DNA of 64,000 nt from Halobaculum marinum. Lineage in GTDB: Archaea; Halobacteriota; Halobacteria; Halobacteriales; Haloferacaceae. The notes under the pieces were generated by a model. That model did not search any database. It saw only the letters and a program-made list of their open reading frames with translations, and was not told the DNA's origin. Below, piece after piece: positions 23,592-36,172 of the stretch. The position numbers and the translations under genes are program-made. Position 1 is the first letter of the stretch, and the number at the start of each line of letters is the position of its first letter. The stretch spans positions 1,426,001 through 1,490,000 of the forward strand of contig NZ_CP119989.1 of the NCBI RefSeq assembly GCF_029338555.1, read 5' to 3'.

Positions 23592-23597
23592 TTTATC
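23592..23597 (+). promoter_or_regulatory. TATA box for the 23620 gene
   Basis: TTTATC begins 28 bases before ATG 23620, giving leaderless spacing and fixing that start against the long upstream extension of the frame. Confidence 0.65.
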
Positions 23598-23619
23598 CTC
23601 CCCCTCGGAAACCGCAGCC

Positions 23620-24870
23620 ATGAGCCAACAGGTCGTCGTCGTCGGTGCCGGGTACGCCGGTGCCGGGACGGTGAAAGCGTTCGAGGACGCGATCGAACCG
23701 GGCGAGGCAGAACTGACGTGGGTGTCCGACACCGACTACCACCTCGTCCTCCACGAGTCCCACCGGGTCATCCGCAAGCCCGAGGTGGAGTCGAAGGTCG
23801 CCATCCCGGTCGACGAGATCAAAGCCGACGACACGAACTTCGTGAAGGGCCGCGTCGTCGAGGTCGACACCGACGACCAGGTCCTCCACACCCGCGGTGG
23901 CGAGGAGGTCGAGTACGACTACCTCCTGCTGGCGGTCGGGTCGGCGACGGCGTTCTTCGGCATCCCCGGCCTCCGCGAGCACGCGCTCACGCTCAAGAGC
24001 CTCGACGACGCCCGCGAGATCCACCAGGCGGTCAAGAGCGCCGGGCAGGAGGCGACGACGACCGACCCCGCGAAGGTGCTCGTCGGCGGTGCCGGCCTCT
24101 CGGGCATCCAGTCCGCCGGTGAGATCGCGGAGTTCCGCGACGACAACAAGGCGCCCATCGACATCGAACTCGTCGAGGGGCTGGACTCGGTGTTCCCGAA
24201 CAACGACCCCGAGGTGCAGGGTGCGATCCGCAAGCGCCTCGACAACAAGGACATCGCCGTCTCCACCGGCGAGTTCATCTCGAAGGTCGACGAGAACGCC
24301 GTCTACCTCGGCGGCGCCGAAGAGGAGTACTACGGCGAGGACGGCGAGGGCGACGCCCCCGCCAAGGAGGACATCGACTTCGCCGACGACCTCGTGATGG
24401 ACTACGACGTGCTCCTGTGGACGGGCGGGATCACGGGCCAAGAGGAGGTCGACGACTTCCACGTCGACGCCGACGACCGCTCCGGTCGCGTGTACGCCGA
24501 GTCCACGTTCGAGACGAGCGCCGACAACGTGTTCGCCATCGGCGACACCGCGCTCGTCGACCAGGGCGACGAGGAGGTCGCCCCGCCGACGGCGCAGGCC
24601 GCCTGGCAGGCCGCCGAGGTCGCCGGCGAGAACCTCGCGCGCGCCGTCCGCGGCGCCCCGCTCAAGTCGTGGCAACACGAGGACAAGGGGACGCTCATCT
24701 CCATCGGCGACGAGGCGGTCGCACACGACGTGAAGGGCCCCGGCTTCTCGGTGCCGGTCAACACCTTCGGCGGTCCTGCCGCCAAGGCGCTGAAGAAGGG
24801 CGTCGCGAGCCGCTGGATCGCCGACGTCGCCGGCTACGGGCGCGCGCTCAACGCCTGGAGCGACATGTGA
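23620..24870 (+). CDS. NDH-2-like FAD/NAD(P)H oxidoreductase
   Basis: A 416-residue two-dinucleotide-fold flavoprotein. The N-terminal VVVVGAGYAGAGTVKAF binds FAD, VLVGGAGLSGIQSAGEIAE (around 156-174) binds NAD(P)H, and FAIGDTALV near 305 is the second FAD motif. This is the plan of type II NADH dehydrogenases and sulfide:quinone reductases; the Cys pairs needed for sulfide oxidation are not seen, so NADH:quinone oxidation is likelier. The C-terminal 50 residues may form the amphipathic membrane anchor. Leaderless start by TATA spacing. No operon partner. Confidence 0.87.
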   Translation: MSQQVVVVGAGYAGAGTVKAFEDAIEPGEAELTWVSDTDYHLVLHESHRVIRKPEVESKVAIPVDEIKADDTNFVKGRVVEVDTDDQVLHTRGGEEVEYDYLLLAVGSATAFFGIPGLREHALTLKSLDDAREIHQAVKSAGQEATTTDPAKVLVGGAGLSGIQSAGEIAEFRDDNKAPIDIELVEGLDSVFPNNDPEVQGAIRKRLDNKDIAVSTGEFISKVDENAVYLGGAEEEYYGEDGEGDAPAKEDIDFADDLVMDYDVLLWTGGITGQEEVDDFHVDADDRSGRVYAESTFETSADNVFAIGDTALVDQGDEEVAPPTAQAAWQAAEVAGENLARAVRGAPLKSWQHEDKGTLISIGDEAVAHDVKGPGFSVPVNTFGGPAAKALKKGVASRWIADVAGYGRALNAWSDM

Positions 24871-25046
24871 ACCGGGCGGCGTAACCCTCTCAACCGAACC
24901 TGGTTCTTCTCTCTTGGTCGACCGTCGCCGTGAGCGGTCGCACTGCTATCCAGTCACAATTGGCGCCGCCGCTGCGGGGGCAGCGGTCGCAGAATCGTCC
25001 GTGACGCGGACACGTGCCCGCGGGGTTCGTGCTCGACCGTCGCCGA

Positions 25047-25580
25047 TCAGTGCTCGGGCGGTTCGCTGGGCGCCTCCATGCCGTCGATCTTCAGGATCAG
25101 CACCGACGCGGTGTCGTCTTTCCCGTCGACGGTGCCGTCGATGACGAGCTTCGACAGCGGTGTCGGGCCGACGCTGACGGCGTCGCCCTCGTGGAAGTTC
25201 CGGACCGACCCCTGCAGGTGGATCTCCGCGCGGCACAGCTCGGGGTGGTGGACGGACGTGAGGTTGATCTCCTGGACGTTCACGTTCTCCAGGCGCTCGT
25301 CGTTGTGGAACAGCGGCGTCGACGCCGGTTCGTCCAGACTCTGGAGGTCGAGTGCCTCGAACGCGTTCGCGGTCGGCTTGTACCCGCCTTTCGGCCCAGG
25401 TACGCCCTCGACCAACTGCAGCGCCTTCAGGCTCTGCATCTGGTTGCGGATCGTGCCGGCGTTGCGACCGACGGCGTCGGCGATGGTCTCGCCTTTCACC
25501 GCGTCTTCCTCCTCGCGGTAGAGGTTCACCAGTTCGTTGAGGATCTTCCGTTGACTGTCGGTGAGCTCGATGGACGACAT
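25047..25580 (-). CDS. Winged-helix regulator with C-terminal ligand domain
   Basis: A 177-residue protein. Residues 1-70 are a winged helix (ELTDSQRKILNELVNLYREE ... IADAVGRNAGTIRNQMQSLKALQLVEGVPGPKGGYKPT), close to the Rrf2/TrmB-like group. The remaining 100 residues (VNVQEINLTSVHHPELCRAEIHLQGSV) form a beta-rich domain. ATG 25580 is fixed by a TATA box at 25606-25613. It diverges from the epimerase-like gene across 167 bases and could control it, though no operator is obvious. A single His-His-Cys cluster (SVHHPELC) might bind metal. Haloarchaeal homologues are annotated only as HTH proteins. Confidence 0.85.
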   Translation of the reverse strand: MSSIELTDSQRKILNELVNLYREEEDAVKGETIADAVGRNAGTIRNQMQSLKALQLVEGVPGPKGGYKPTANAFEALDLQSLDEPASTPLFHNDERLENVNVQEINLTSVHHPELCRAEIHLQGSVRNFHEGDAVSVGPTPLSKLVIDGTVDGKDDTASVLILKIDGMEAPSEPPEH

Positions 25581-25605
25581 TTGTTCACGGTTTTCCGGGA
25601 ACCTG

Positions 25606-25613
25606 CTTAAAAC
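25606..25613 (-). promoter_or_regulatory. TATA box of the HTH regulator
   Basis: On the minus strand this reads GTTTTAAG, about 28 bases before ATG 25580. It excludes the in-frame start at 25760. Confidence 0.6.
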
Positions 25614-25747
25614 CACGGACCCAGGCTCGGGTGTGCTGGGCACCCTCCCTGTTGCAGTCGGCGAGTTCGGCCGACTGGTAGACACGTCTCCCGTTGCCAC
25701 CGGCGCCCGACCGATACGACTTTTTGACCGCAACAGACAGTCGTGGT

Positions 25748-26671
25748 ATGAACGACACACGCGTGCTCGTGACTGGGGGGGCGGGGTTCATCGGGTCGAA
25801 CCTCGCGAACACGCTCGCCGAGGCCGGAAACGACGTCCTCGCGCTGGACAACGGCTACCTCGGGACTGCAGAGAATCTCGCCGACGACGTGGAGTACGTC
25901 GAGGCGGACGTGTTGGACGACGACCTGCCGACCGACGTGGACGTGGTGTTCCACCTCGCGGCGCTGTCCTCGCGGCAGATGCTCGAAGAGAACCCGCGGC
26001 AGGGCGCCCGCGTCAACATCGAGGGGTTCGTCAACGTCGTCGAACAGGCCCACGCCGACGGCTGTGACACGGTGGTGTACGCGTCCACCTCGTCCATCTA
26101 CGGGAGTCAGACCGACCCGTGTCCCGAGGACATGGCAGTGGAGGCGTCGACGGGGTACGACGCCTCGATGATGGGTCGAGAGCGCTACGCCGAGTACTAC
26201 AATGACTTCTACGACGACCTGACGCTCGCCGGGATGCGCTTCTTCTCGGTGTACCAGGGGTACGGCGGCAACGAGGAGCACAAAGGCGAGTACGCCAACA
26301 CCGTCTCGCAGTTCGCCGCTCAGATCGCAGACGGCGAGGCGCCCGTGCTGTGGAGCGACGGCTCGCAGACGCGCGACTTCACCCACGTCACGGACATCGT
26401 CCAGGGGCTGATCCTCGCGGCCGAGCACGAGTTGGCCGGCGTGTACAACCTCGGCACCGGCGAGAGCTACTCGTTCAACGAGATGGTCGACATGATCAAC
26501 GAGGTGCTCGGCACCGACGTCGAACCGGAGTACGAACCGGTCCCCATCGACAACTACGTGTTCCACACGAAGGCCGACGCCTCCAAGTTCAAGACGGCCA
26601 CCGGCTGGGAGCCCACGGTCGAGTTCGCAGACGGCGTGCGCGAGGTGTGTGCGCCGTACCTCGACGACTGA
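25748..26671 (+). CDS. NAD-dependent epimerase/dehydratase, atypical SDR
   Basis: A 307-residue extended SDR. VLVTGGAGFIGSNLA at 6-20 binds NAD, HLAALSS at 69-75 and YASTSSIYG at 111-119 match sugar-nucleotide epimerases, and GVYNLGTGESYSFNEM sits near the C terminus. Such enzymes act on UDP- or dTDP-sugars for glycans. The catalytic YxxxK is YDASM here: Tyr137 is present but Met141 replaces the near-invariant Lys. The reading ATG ATG GGT confirms no lysine in the next codons. It may be a modified enzyme or non-catalytic. It diverges from an HTH gene and is followed 49 bases later by arginase. Confidence 0.85.
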   Translation: MNDTRVLVTGGAGFIGSNLANTLAEAGNDVLALDNGYLGTAENLADDVEYVEADVLDDDLPTDVDVVFHLAALSSRQMLEENPRQGARVNIEGFVNVVEQAHADGCDTVVYASTSSIYGSQTDPCPEDMAVEASTGYDASMMGRERYAEYYNDFYDDLTLAGMRFFSVYQGYGGNEEHKGEYANTVSQFAAQIADGEAPVLWSDGSQTRDFTHVTDIVQGLILAAEHELAGVYNLGTGESYSFNEMVDMINEVLGTDVEPEYEPVPIDNYVFHTKADASKFKTATGWEPTVEFADGVREVCAPYLDD

Positions 26672-26720
26672 CCGACAGAAAATCCCACTTTTCAAGCACC
26701 GGGGCGCCGCCCGTAACGGT

Positions 26721-27623
26721 ATGACCGTCCGCATCATCGGTGTCCCCACCGACTACGGGCAGGACCGACGTGGCGTGGACATGGGGCCGTCGGCCATCCG
26801 CTACGGCGGGTTGGCCGAGGCGCTGGCGTCCGCCGGGGTCGAGGCCGTCGACGACGGCGACCTCGCGGTGCCGCGCGCAGAAGAGCGCGACCCGGACTCC
26901 CGACAGCCCAGCGAGGGCAACGCCAAGTTCCTCCGCGAGACCGAGGAGGTGACGACGGCGCTCGCCGACCGCGTCGCCGACGCCGTCGCGGCCGACGAGA
27001 CGCCGCTCGTGCTCGGCGGGGACCACTCCGTCGCCATCGGCTCGCTCAAAGGGAGCGCCCGCGACGCCGAGATTGGCGCCGTCTGGTTCGACGCCCACGG
27101 CGACTACAACACGCCGACCACCTCGCCGTCGGGGAACGTCCACGGGATGCCGCTGGCGGCGGCGCTCGGCTACGACGACTGGGCGGGCGTCGAGTGGGCG
27201 AACGCGCCGGGACTTCGCGAGGAGAACGTCGCGTACGTCGGCTTGCGCGCGCTCGACGACACCGAGCGAGCCGCGATCCGCGACTCCGAGATGACGGCGT
27301 ACACGATGTCCGACATCGACGAGCGCGGCATCACCGACGTCGTCGGAGCCGCCCTGTCTGTCGCCGCCGACGGCGTCGACGGCGTCCACGTCAGCCTCGA
27401 CATGGACTGGCTCGACCCGGGGATCGCTCCCGGCGTCGGGACGCCCGTCCGCGGCGGCGTCACCTACCGCGAGGCCCACCACGCGATGGAGTTGGTCGCC
27501 GACGCCGACGCCGTCCGGTCGATGGAGGTCGTCGAGGTGAACCCCGTGCTCGACGAGTCCAACGAGACGGCGTCGCTGGCGACGGAACTGGCCGCCAGCG
27601 CGTTCGGCAAGCGGATCCTCTGA
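26721..27623 (+). CDS. rocF: Arginase
   Basis: A 300-residue ureohydrolase. The N-terminal RRGVDMGPSAIRYGG is the arginase signature; the manganese ligands are His102 (GGDHS), Asp124/His126/Asp128 (DAHGD) and Asp227/Asp229 (SLDMDWLDPG). It should cleave arginine to ornithine and urea, feeding arginine catabolism. Length and the GVDMGPSAIR motif favour arginase over agmatinase or formimidoylglutamase, but substrate tests would settle it. ATG 26721 is favoured over 26649, whose added residues are basic and overlap the previous gene. The following 202 bases before gyrA show nothing. Confidence 0.88.
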   Translation: MTVRIIGVPTDYGQDRRGVDMGPSAIRYGGLAEALASAGVEAVDDGDLAVPRAEERDPDSRQPSEGNAKFLRETEEVTTALADRVADAVAADETPLVLGGDHSVAIGSLKGSARDAEIGAVWFDAHGDYNTPTTSPSGNVHGMPLAAALGYDDWAGVEWANAPGLREENVAYVGLRALDDTERAAIRDSEMTAYTMSDIDERGITDVVGAALSVAADGVDGVHVSLDMDWLDPGIAPGVGTPVRGGVTYREAHHAMELVADADAVRSMEVVEVNPVLDESNETASLATELAASAFGKRIL

Positions 27624-27825
27624 GGCCGTTCGGCCGTTCGGATCCGAGCGCGCAGGTATCCGGCTGTGTCGTGTAGCGACCAGCCCCCGCTGTGGACGGG
27701 CGTGCTGCCGGGATGACGCACCCTCGGGGAACCATCTCCTTGGGACGCGGTGCTCCCGCGTTCTCTGCGCAGTTAGCTCCTCGAAAAACCGACTGCCAGC
27801 CGTGCGGCTGGGAGCGCTCCGACGC

Positions 27826-30369
27826 CTACTCGGCGTCGTCGGCCGCCTCGCCCTCTTCGTCGGCGTCGTCACCGTCGGTCGACGCGGCGTCGTCGGCCGT
27901 CCGCTCGCCGGAGACGCGCTCGGCGGTGAGCACGTCGACGGCAGCGACGGTGTCGCCCTCGTCCAGATCCATCACGGTGACGCCCATCGTGTTGCGCCCG
28001 ATGGTCGAGATGTCCTCGACGCGGGTGCGCATGATCTGGCCCTCGGCGCTCATGGCGAACAGGTGGTCGCCGTAGGTCACCGTCTCCAGCGCGCAGACGG
28101 GACCGTTTCGGTCGTTCGTCTTGATGTCGATCAGCCCCTTCCCGTTGCGGCTCTGCTTGCGGTACTGGTCGAGGTCGGTGCGCTTCCCGTAGCCGTGTTC
28201 GGTCACGGTGAGCACCCAGTTGTGGTGTTCTTCGTCGATGGCCGCGAGGCCGGCGACGCGGTCGTCACCCTCCAAGTTGATGCCGCGGACACCGCGGGCG
28301 GTGCGACCCATCGCGCGCACCTCGTCCTCGTCGAAGCGGATCGCCATCCCGTCGCGGGTGCCGATCACCAGGTGGCGGTCGCCGTCGGTCACCTGCACGT
28401 CGGCGAGCGCGTCGCCCTCCTCCAGGCTGATGGCACGGATCCCCGTCGAGAGGATGTTGTCGAACTCGTCGCCGGCGGTGCGCTTCACGTAGCCGCCCTC
28501 GGTGACCATCGTGAGGTACTCGTCGCCGGTGAGGTCGTCCGTGTTGACGACCGCCGTCAACTCCTCGTCGTCGTCGAGGTCGAGCACGTTCACCGCCGAC
28601 TTCCCGCGGGCGGTGCGGCCCATCTCGGGCACCTGGTACGTCTTGAGCTGGTAGACGCGGCCCTTGTCGGTGAAGCACAGCAGGTAGTCGTGCGTCGACG
28701 CGACGAACACCGAGGAGACGCGGTCGCCCTCCTTCAGGTCGGTGCCGATGATCCCCTTTCCGCCGCGGTTTTGCGCGCGGAAGTCGGCGGCGGGCATCCG
28801 CTTGATGTAGTCGTCCTCCGAGAGCACGACGACCGACTCCTCCTCCGGGATGAGGTCCTCGTGGGTGACGGAGCCGGTGTCCTCGACGAAGCCGGTGCGA
28901 CGCTCGTCGTCGTACTTGTCTTTGATCTCGCGGAGTTCGTCTTTGATGACGTCGAGCAGTTCCTGCTCGGAGTCGAGGATCTCGTTGAGGCGCTCGATGG
29001 TCGCCTGTACGTCCTCGTACTCGTCTTCGATCTCGGCGGCCTCCATCGACGTGAGCGACCCGAGCTGCATCCGGACGATGTGTTCGGCCTGCTCCTCGCT
29101 GAAGTCGTAGGCGTTTCGGAGCGCCGTCTTCGCGGCGTCGCGGTCCTCGCTCTCGCGGATGGTCTCGACCACGCTCTCGACGTTTTCGAGTGCGGTCAGC
29201 CGTCCCTCGAGGATGTGTGCGCGGGCTTCGGCCTCGTCGAGGTCGAACTGCGAGCGCCGGGTGACGACCTCCTTGCGGTGGTCGATGTAGTGCTCCAGCG
29301 TCTCCTTCAGCGTGAGCACTTTCGGCTGGCCGTCGACCAGCGCGAGGTTGATCACGCCGAACGTCGACTCGAGGTGGTGTTCCAGCAGTTGGTTCTTCAC
29401 CACGTCGACGTTCGCACCGCGCTTCAACTCGATGACGACGCGGACGCCCTCGCGGTCGGACTCGTCGCGCAGGTCCGAGACGCCCTCGATGAGACCCTCG
29501 TTCACGTCGTTCGCGATGCGCTCGACGATGCGGGCCTTGTTCTCCTGGTACGGCAGTTCGGTGACGACGATCCGCTGGCGGTCGTTCCCGAACTCCTCGA
29601 TGTCCATCTCTGCGCGGACGCGCACGCGACCGCGCCCGGTCGTGTACGCCTTGCGGACGGAGTTGCGCCCGACGATGTTGGCGCCCGTGGGGAAGTCCGG
29701 CCCCTTCACGTGCTCCATCAGGTCCGCGACCGTCGCGTCGGGGTCGTCGATCAGTTCGATGGTCGCGTCGATCACCTCACCGAGGTTGTGCGGCGGCACC
29801 TTCGTCGACATCCCGACCGCGATACCGGTCGAGCCGTTGACGAGGAGGTTCGGGTACGCCGCCGGGAGCACGTCCGGCTCAGTCAGGCGGTCGTCGTAGT
29901 TCGCGGAGAAGTCGACGGTGTCCTTCTCGATGTCCGCGAGCAACTCTTCGGCGATATCGGCCATGCGTGCCTCCGTGTACCGCGGCGCCGCGGCGGGGTC
30001 GCCGTCCATCGACCCGAAGTTCCCCTGCCCGTCGACGAGCGGGTAGCGCATGGAGAACTCCTGGGCCATGTTGACCAGCGTGTCGTAGATGGCCTGGTCG
30101 CCGTGGGGGTGGTAGTCACCCATCGTCTCGCCGACCACCGAGGAGGACTTCCGGTGGCTGGTGTTGGAGGTGACCCCCATCTCGTGCATCGCGTAGAGGA
30201 TGCGCCGGTGGACGGGCTTGAGGCCGTCACGGACGTCGGGCAGCGCCCGCCCCGCGATGACGGACATCGCGTAGTCGATGTACGACTGCTCCATCTCGTC
30301 CTCGATGCGGACGCGGTCGATCTGGGCCGCGCGGACGTCCTGCGGGTCGACTGGCGGTTCCGAGCTCAT
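27826..30369 (-). CDS. gyrA: DNA gyrase subunit A
   Basis: An 847-residue type IIA topoisomerase subunit, introducing negative supercoils with GyrB. The catalytic Tyr131 is in [32 protein letters not shown] and [13 protein letters not shown] form the DNA gate and quinolone-determining region, where Gln92 occupies the usual Ser position. The C-terminal wrapping domain has a GyrA-box variant NRGGKGIIG and propeller repeats ([23 protein letters not shown]), and an acidic tail. It follows gyrB on the same strand by 58 bases, a gyrBA operon. Haloarchaeal gyrase was probably acquired from bacteria (established knowledge). Confidence 0.98.
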   Translation of the reverse strand: MSSEPPVDPQDVRAAQIDRVRIEDEMEQSYIDYAMSVIAGRALPDVRDGLKPVHRRILYAMHEMGVTSNTSHRKSSSVVGETMGDYHPHGDQAIYDTLVNMAQEFSMRYPLVDGQGNFGSMDGDPAAAPRYTEARMADIAEELLADIEKDTVDFSANYDDRLTEPDVLPAAYPNLLVNGSTGIAVGMSTKVPPHNLGEVIDATIELIDDPDATVADLMEHVKGPDFPTGANIVGRNSVRKAYTTGRGRVRVRAEMDIEEFGNDRQRIVVTELPYQENKARIVERIANDVNEGLIEGVSDLRDESDREGVRVVIELKRGANVDVVKNQLLEHHLESTFGVINLALVDGQPKVLTLKETLEHYIDHRKEVVTRRSQFDLDEAEARAHILEGRLTALENVESVVETIRESEDRDAAKTALRNAYDFSEEQAEHIVRMQLGSLTSMEAAEIEDEYEDVQATIERLNEILDSEQELLDVIKDELREIKDKYDDERRTGFVEDTGSVTHEDLIPEEESVVVLSEDDYIKRMPAADFRAQNRGGKGIIGTDLKEGDRVSSVFVASTHDYLLCFTDKGRVYQLKTYQVPEMGRTARGKSAVNVLDLDDDEELTAVVNTDDLTGDEYLTMVTEGGYVKRTAGDEFDNILSTGIRAISLEEGDALADVQVTDGDRHLVIGTRDGMAIRFDEDEVRAMGRTARGVRGINLEGDDRVAGLAAIDEEHHNWVLTVTEHGYGKRTDLDQYRKQSRNGKGLIDIKTNDRNGPVCALETVTYGDHLFAMSAEGQIMRTRVEDISTIGRNTMGVTVMDLDEGDTVAAVDVLTAERVSGERTADDAASTDGDDADEEGEAADDAE

Positions 30370-30427
30370 CGGTACTCCTCCGTCTCGTGGTAGTGTCGTG
30401 TCGTCATGTGCGTCGCCTGCATCGGTG

Positions 30428-32458
<2,031 letters not shown>

Positions 32459-32521
32459 CTACCTATTGGCCACTGCGACCGACCGCTCTGTGAGCCTCGG
32501 ACGGGCCTGAACACCCGGTCA

Positions 32522-32552
32522 GCCAAACATGTCGGCGAGGTGGTTGTTTGGC
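32522..32552. repeat. 7-bp inverted repeat in gyrB/top6B control region
   Basis: GCCAAAC at 32522-32528 is mirrored by GTTTGGC at 32546-32552 with a 17-base spacer. It lies between the divergent gyrB and top6B promoters, about 65 bases upstream of the top6B TATA box. A regulator site is possible; at 7 bases per arm chance is not excluded. Confidence 0.4.
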
Positions 32553-32615
32553 GCGGTGCGCGGCGTCGTGTGCGCCGTCGGTCGCGCGTTCACTTTCACT
32601 GCGGTGAGGACACGG

Positions 32616-32621
32616 TTATAA
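32616..32621 (+). promoter_or_regulatory. TATA box of top6BA
   Basis: TTATAA lies 34 bases before ATG 32650, implying a leader of a few bases for the top6B-top6A transcript. Confidence 0.65.
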
Positions 32622-32649
32622 CCCCACGTCGGATACGACCCGTACGAGA

Positions 32650-35055
32650 ATGACGTCGTTCCAGTCGCAACTCGGCGAGGACCAGGGGATCGCCGACGAG
32701 CTGGCCGAGGGCCAGCGGGAGATCTCCATCGCCGAGTTCTTCGAGAAGAACAAGCACATGCTCGGGTTCGACTCGGGCGCTCGCGGGCTGGTCACCGCCG
32801 TGAAGGAGGCGGTCGACAACGCGCTCGACGCCTGCGAGGAGGCGGGGATCCGACCGGACATCTACGTCGAGATCCGCGAAGTTGGAGACTACTACCGACT
32901 AATCGTCGAGGACAACGGTCCTGGGATCACCAAGGCTCAACTGCCGAAGGTGTTCGGGAAGTTGCTGTACGGCTCTCGGTTCCACGCGCGCGAGCAGTCG
33001 CGCGGACAGCAGGGGATCGGTATCTCCGCCGCCGTCCTCTACTCCCAGCTCACCTCCGGCAAGCCCGCGAAGATCACCTCCCGACCGAAGGGCCAGGCCG
33101 ACGCGCAGTACTTCGAGCTGATCATCGACACCGACACGAACGAACCGGAGATCAAAGCCGAGCGCACCACGTCGTGGGACCGCTCGCACGGCACCCGGAT
33201 CGAGGTGGAGATGGAGGCGAATATGCGCGCGCGCCAGCAGCTCCACGACTACATCAAGCACACGGCGGTCGTCAACCCCCATGCGCGACTCGAACTGCGC
33301 GAGCCGGGGCTCGACGAGCCGCTGAAGTTCGAGCGCGGAACCGACCAACTGCCCGCCGAGACGAAGGAGATTCGCCCGCACCCGCACGGAGTGGAACTCG
33401 GGACGCTGATCAAGATGCTGGAGGCGACCGAGAGCTACTCCGTCTCCGGGTTCCTCCAAGAGGAGTTCACCCGCGTCGGCAAGAAGACTGCCGACAAGGT
33501 GATCGACAACTTCCGCGACCGCCACTTCGGTCGCGAACTCGGGTGGAGCGCCGACGAAGACGCCGTGGCCGCCGCTTTGACCGAGGCCGTCTCGAACAAG
33601 GGCGCGGAGGCGACGGAGTTCTTCGCGACGGAGGTCGCGAGCACGCTCGGGTCGCGCGAGCGCACCAGCCACTACGAACTCGTCGACATCGTCGACAACG
33701 TCGCCGAGGCCGCCGAGGACGACTTCGGCACCCGCTTCGGCGGCACCGTCCGCGACAACGCCGTCGCCGCGGCGTGGGAGACGATGGCCGCCTTCGACGA
33801 GGAAGAGGGCGTCGACGAACTCACCGACGACCTGTACCCGCTCGTCGACGAGGCGACCTCGACCCGGAAGGACGACGCCGTCGTCGCCGGGATGGCCGAG
33901 CGACTCGCGCGGCGCTTCGCCGCCGGCGACGAGCGCACGCGGGCGACACACAAACAGCTCAAGACGCTCGTCGACGAGGCCGCCGACGACACCGAGGAGT
34001 TCGACGACGCCACGTTCGGCGACACCGCCCGCGAGAACGTCGTCGAGGCGCTGTGGAGTCGGATGGTCACCGTCCCGGACGAGGTGCCGAAGGTCCGCGA
34101 GGCCGCCGACGACCGCGACACCGCCTCCGAACTGCTGGAGGCGATGCGCGAGACGGACATCCTCGCGCCGCCGACGGACTGTCTCGCGCCCATCACCGAC
34201 GAACTCGTCGAGGCGGGCCTGCGCAAGGAGTTCGACGCGGACTTCTACGCCGCCGCGACGCGCGACGCCGAGGTCCACGGCGGCGACCCGTTCATCGTCG
34301 AGGCCGGCATCGCCTACGGCGGCGAGTTGGAGGAGGGCGGGCAGGTCGACCTGCTCCGCTTCGCAAACCGCGTGCCACTCGTGTACCAGCGCGGCGCGTG
34401 TGCGACGACCGACGTGGTGAAACGCATCGGCTGGCGCAACTACGGCCTCGACCAGCCCGGCGGCTCGGGGATGCCGAACGGCCCTGCCGTCATCATGATC
34501 CACGTCGCCTCGACGAACGTCCCGTTCACGAGCGAGTCGAAGGACGCCCTCGCGAACATCCCGGCGATCGAAGACGAGATCGAACTCGCCGTCCGCGAGG
34601 CCGCCCGCGAACTCAAGAGCTACCTCAACAAGCGGCGCTCGATGCAGAAGCGCCGCCAGAAGCAGGACGTGCTCGGTCGGATCCTCCCGGAGATGGCCGA
34701 CAAGGTGGCGCAGGTGACCGGCCGCCAGCGCCCGAACATCGACGGCGCGATGGCGCGCATCATGAACAACGTCGGCGTCGAGCGTGAACGCGAGGGCGAC
34801 ACCGTCCGCCTCATCGTCGAGAACCACTCCGACCGCACCGAACAGCCAGACGTGACGGACATCGTCACCGCCGAACCGACGGACGTGCCCGAGGAGGCGA
34901 CCGTCGTCGACCTCGACGGCGAGTGGTTCGTGAAGTGGAACCCGACCGTGCCCGGCGGCGAGGAGGCCGTGCTCGAGTACACCGTCTCCGGCGACCCCGA
35001 GTTCGACGTGAACGTCGACGGCATCGAGACCGAGAAGCTGACCGTGAACGCCTGA
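32650..35055 (+). CDS. top6B: DNA topoisomerase VI subunit B
   Basis: An 801-residue GHKL ATPase subunit of the type IIB topoisomerase that decatenates DNA with Top6[15 protein letters not shown] (Asn57), [13 protein letters not shown] and [10 protein letters not shown] are the ATP-binding motifs; RMPQK-like KKTADKVI and the C-terminal transducer ([20 protein letters not shown]) follow. It is far longer than crenarchaeal subunits (about 530): an acidic insert at roughly 295-520 accounts for the difference and contains an internal repeat (about 340-384 and 435-480). The stop and the top6A start are one base apart, a coupled pair. Confidence 0.97.
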   Translation: MTSFQSQLGEDQGIADELAEGQREISIAEFFEKNKHMLGFDSGARGLVTAVKEAVDNALDACEEAGIRPDIYVEIREVGDYYRLIVEDNGPGITKAQLPKVFGKLLYGSRFHAREQSRGQQGIGISAAVLYSQLTSGKPAKITSRPKGQADAQYFELIIDTDTNEPEIKAERTTSWDRSHGTRIEVEMEANMRARQQLHDYIKHTAVVNPHARLELREPGLDEPLKFERGTDQLPAETKEIRPHPHGVELGTLIKMLEATESYSVSGFLQEEFTRVGKKTADKVIDNFRDRHFGRELGWSADEDAVAAALTEAVSNKGAEATEFFATEVASTLGSRERTSHYELVDIVDNVAEAAEDDFGTRFGGTVRDNAVAAAWETMAAFDEEEGVDELTDDLYPLVDEATSTRKDDAVVAGMAERLARRFAAGDERTRATHKQLKTLVDEAADDTEEFDDATFGDTARENVVEALWSRMVTVPDEVPKVREAADDRDTASELLEAMRETDILAPPTDCLAPITDELVEAGLRKEFDADFYAAATRDAEVHGGDPFIVEAGIAYGGELEEGGQVDLLRFANRVPLVYQRGACATTDVVKRIGWRNYGLDQPGGSGMPNGPAVIMIHVASTNVPFTSESKDALANIPAIEDEIELAVREAARELKSYLNKRRSMQKRRQKQDVLGRILPEMADKVAQVTGRQRPNIDGAMARIMNNVGVEREREGDTVRLIVENHSDRTEQPDVTDIVTAEPTDVPEEATVVDLDGEWFVKWNPTVPGGEEAVLEYTVSGDPEFDVNVDGIETEKLTVNA

Positions 35056-35056
35056 T

Positions 35057-36172
35057 ATGAGCGCAGACACACCCGAATCCGACACCCGACTGAACGAGGA
35101 GAAGGCCCGCGAACAGCTGATCGAACTCGCGGCAGAGTTCTACGACCAGTTCGACCACGGCGACATCCCCGAGATGACGCTGCCCACGCGGACGAAGAGC
35201 AACATCGTCTTCGACGAGGAGGCGGGCGTGTGGGTGTACGGCGACCGCACCTCCACCCGCTCGGCCAACTCCGTCCGGGGCGCGCGCAAGCTCCTGAAGG
35301 CGGTGTACGCCGTCGAGTTCCTCGCCCAGCAACTCGACGAGAATCGCTCGTCCACCCTGCGTGAGCTGTACTACCTCAGCGAGTCGTGGGACTCCGAGGA
35401 GGCGCAGTTCAACACCCAAGACGAGTCGAACCAGCTCATCGAGGACTTGGAGATCGTCTCGGGCGTCACCCGCGAGGACTTCCACATGCGCCCGGAGGAG
35501 TCGGGCGCGAAGGTGATGGGGCCGCTGAAGATCCGCGAGCAGACCCGCCGCGGCGACCGCGACATCCACTGCCAGGAGGACGTCGGGCAGGGGGGCTACC
35601 AGATTCCGAACAACCCCGACACGATCGAGTTCCTCGACAACGACGCCGAGTTCGTCCTCTGCGTGGAGACCGGTGGTATGCGCGACCGTCTCGTGGAGAA
35701 CGGCTTCGACGTCGACTACGACTCCATCGTCGTCCACCTCGGCGGTCAGCCCGCCCGCGCGACGCGGCGCCTCACGAAGCGCCTGCACGACGAACTCGAC
35801 CTGCCGGTCGTGGTCTTCTGTGACGGCGACCCCTGGTCGTACCGCATCTTCGGCTCCGTCGCCTACGGGTCGATCAAGTCCGCGCACCTCTCGGAGTATC
35901 TCGCGACGCCGGAGGCGAAGTACGTCGGCATCCGCCCGCAGGACATCGTCGACTACGACCTGCCGACGGACCCGCTGTCGGACTCCGACGTGAACGCCCT
36001 AGAGTCGGAACTGGAGGACCCGCGCTTCCAGACCGACTTCTGGGAGGAGCAGATCGAACTCCAACTCGACATCGAGAAGAAGGCAGAACAGCAGGCACTC
36101 GCGGCGCAGGGCCTCGACTTCGTGACCGACACCTACCTCCCCGAGCGCCTCGAGGACATGGGCATCGTCTAA
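35057..36172 (+). CDS. top6A: DNA topoisomerase VI subunit A (Spo11-like)
   Basis: A 371-residue subunit that makes the double-strand break. The catalytic tyrosine is Tyr105 or Tyr106 in [10 protein letters not shown] of the CAP domain; the TOPRIM part carries [14 protein letters not shown] and [20 protein letters not shown] (metal-binding acidic residues). It works with Top6B, immediately upstream. Spo11 of eukaryotic meiosis is its homologue (established knowledge). The stop TAA overlaps the stop of the convergent membrane-protein gene by four bases (CTAA). Confidence 0.98.
   Translation: MSADTPESDTRLNEEKAREQLIELAAEFYDQFDHGDIPEMTLPTRTKSNIVFDEEAGVWVYGDRTSTRSANSVRGARKLLKAVYAVEFLAQQLDENRSSTLRELYYLSESWDSEEAQFNTQDESNQLIEDLEIVSGVTREDFHMRPEESGAKVMGPLKIREQTRRGDRDIHCQEDVGQGGYQIPNNPDTIEFLDNDAEFVLCVETGGMRDRLVENGFDVDYDSIVVHLGGQPARATRRLTKRLHDELDLPVVVFCDGDPWSYRIFGSVAYGSIKSAHLSEYLATPEAKYVGIRPQDIVDYDLPTDPLSDSDVNALESELEDPRFQTDFWEEQIELQLDIEKKAEQQALAAQGLDFVTDTYLPERLEDMGIV

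Noticed and set aside
27802-30393. An 863-codon plus-strand frame opposite gyrA
   Set aside because: It is the complement of a clear gyrase A gene and shows no recognisable domain; high-GC shadow.
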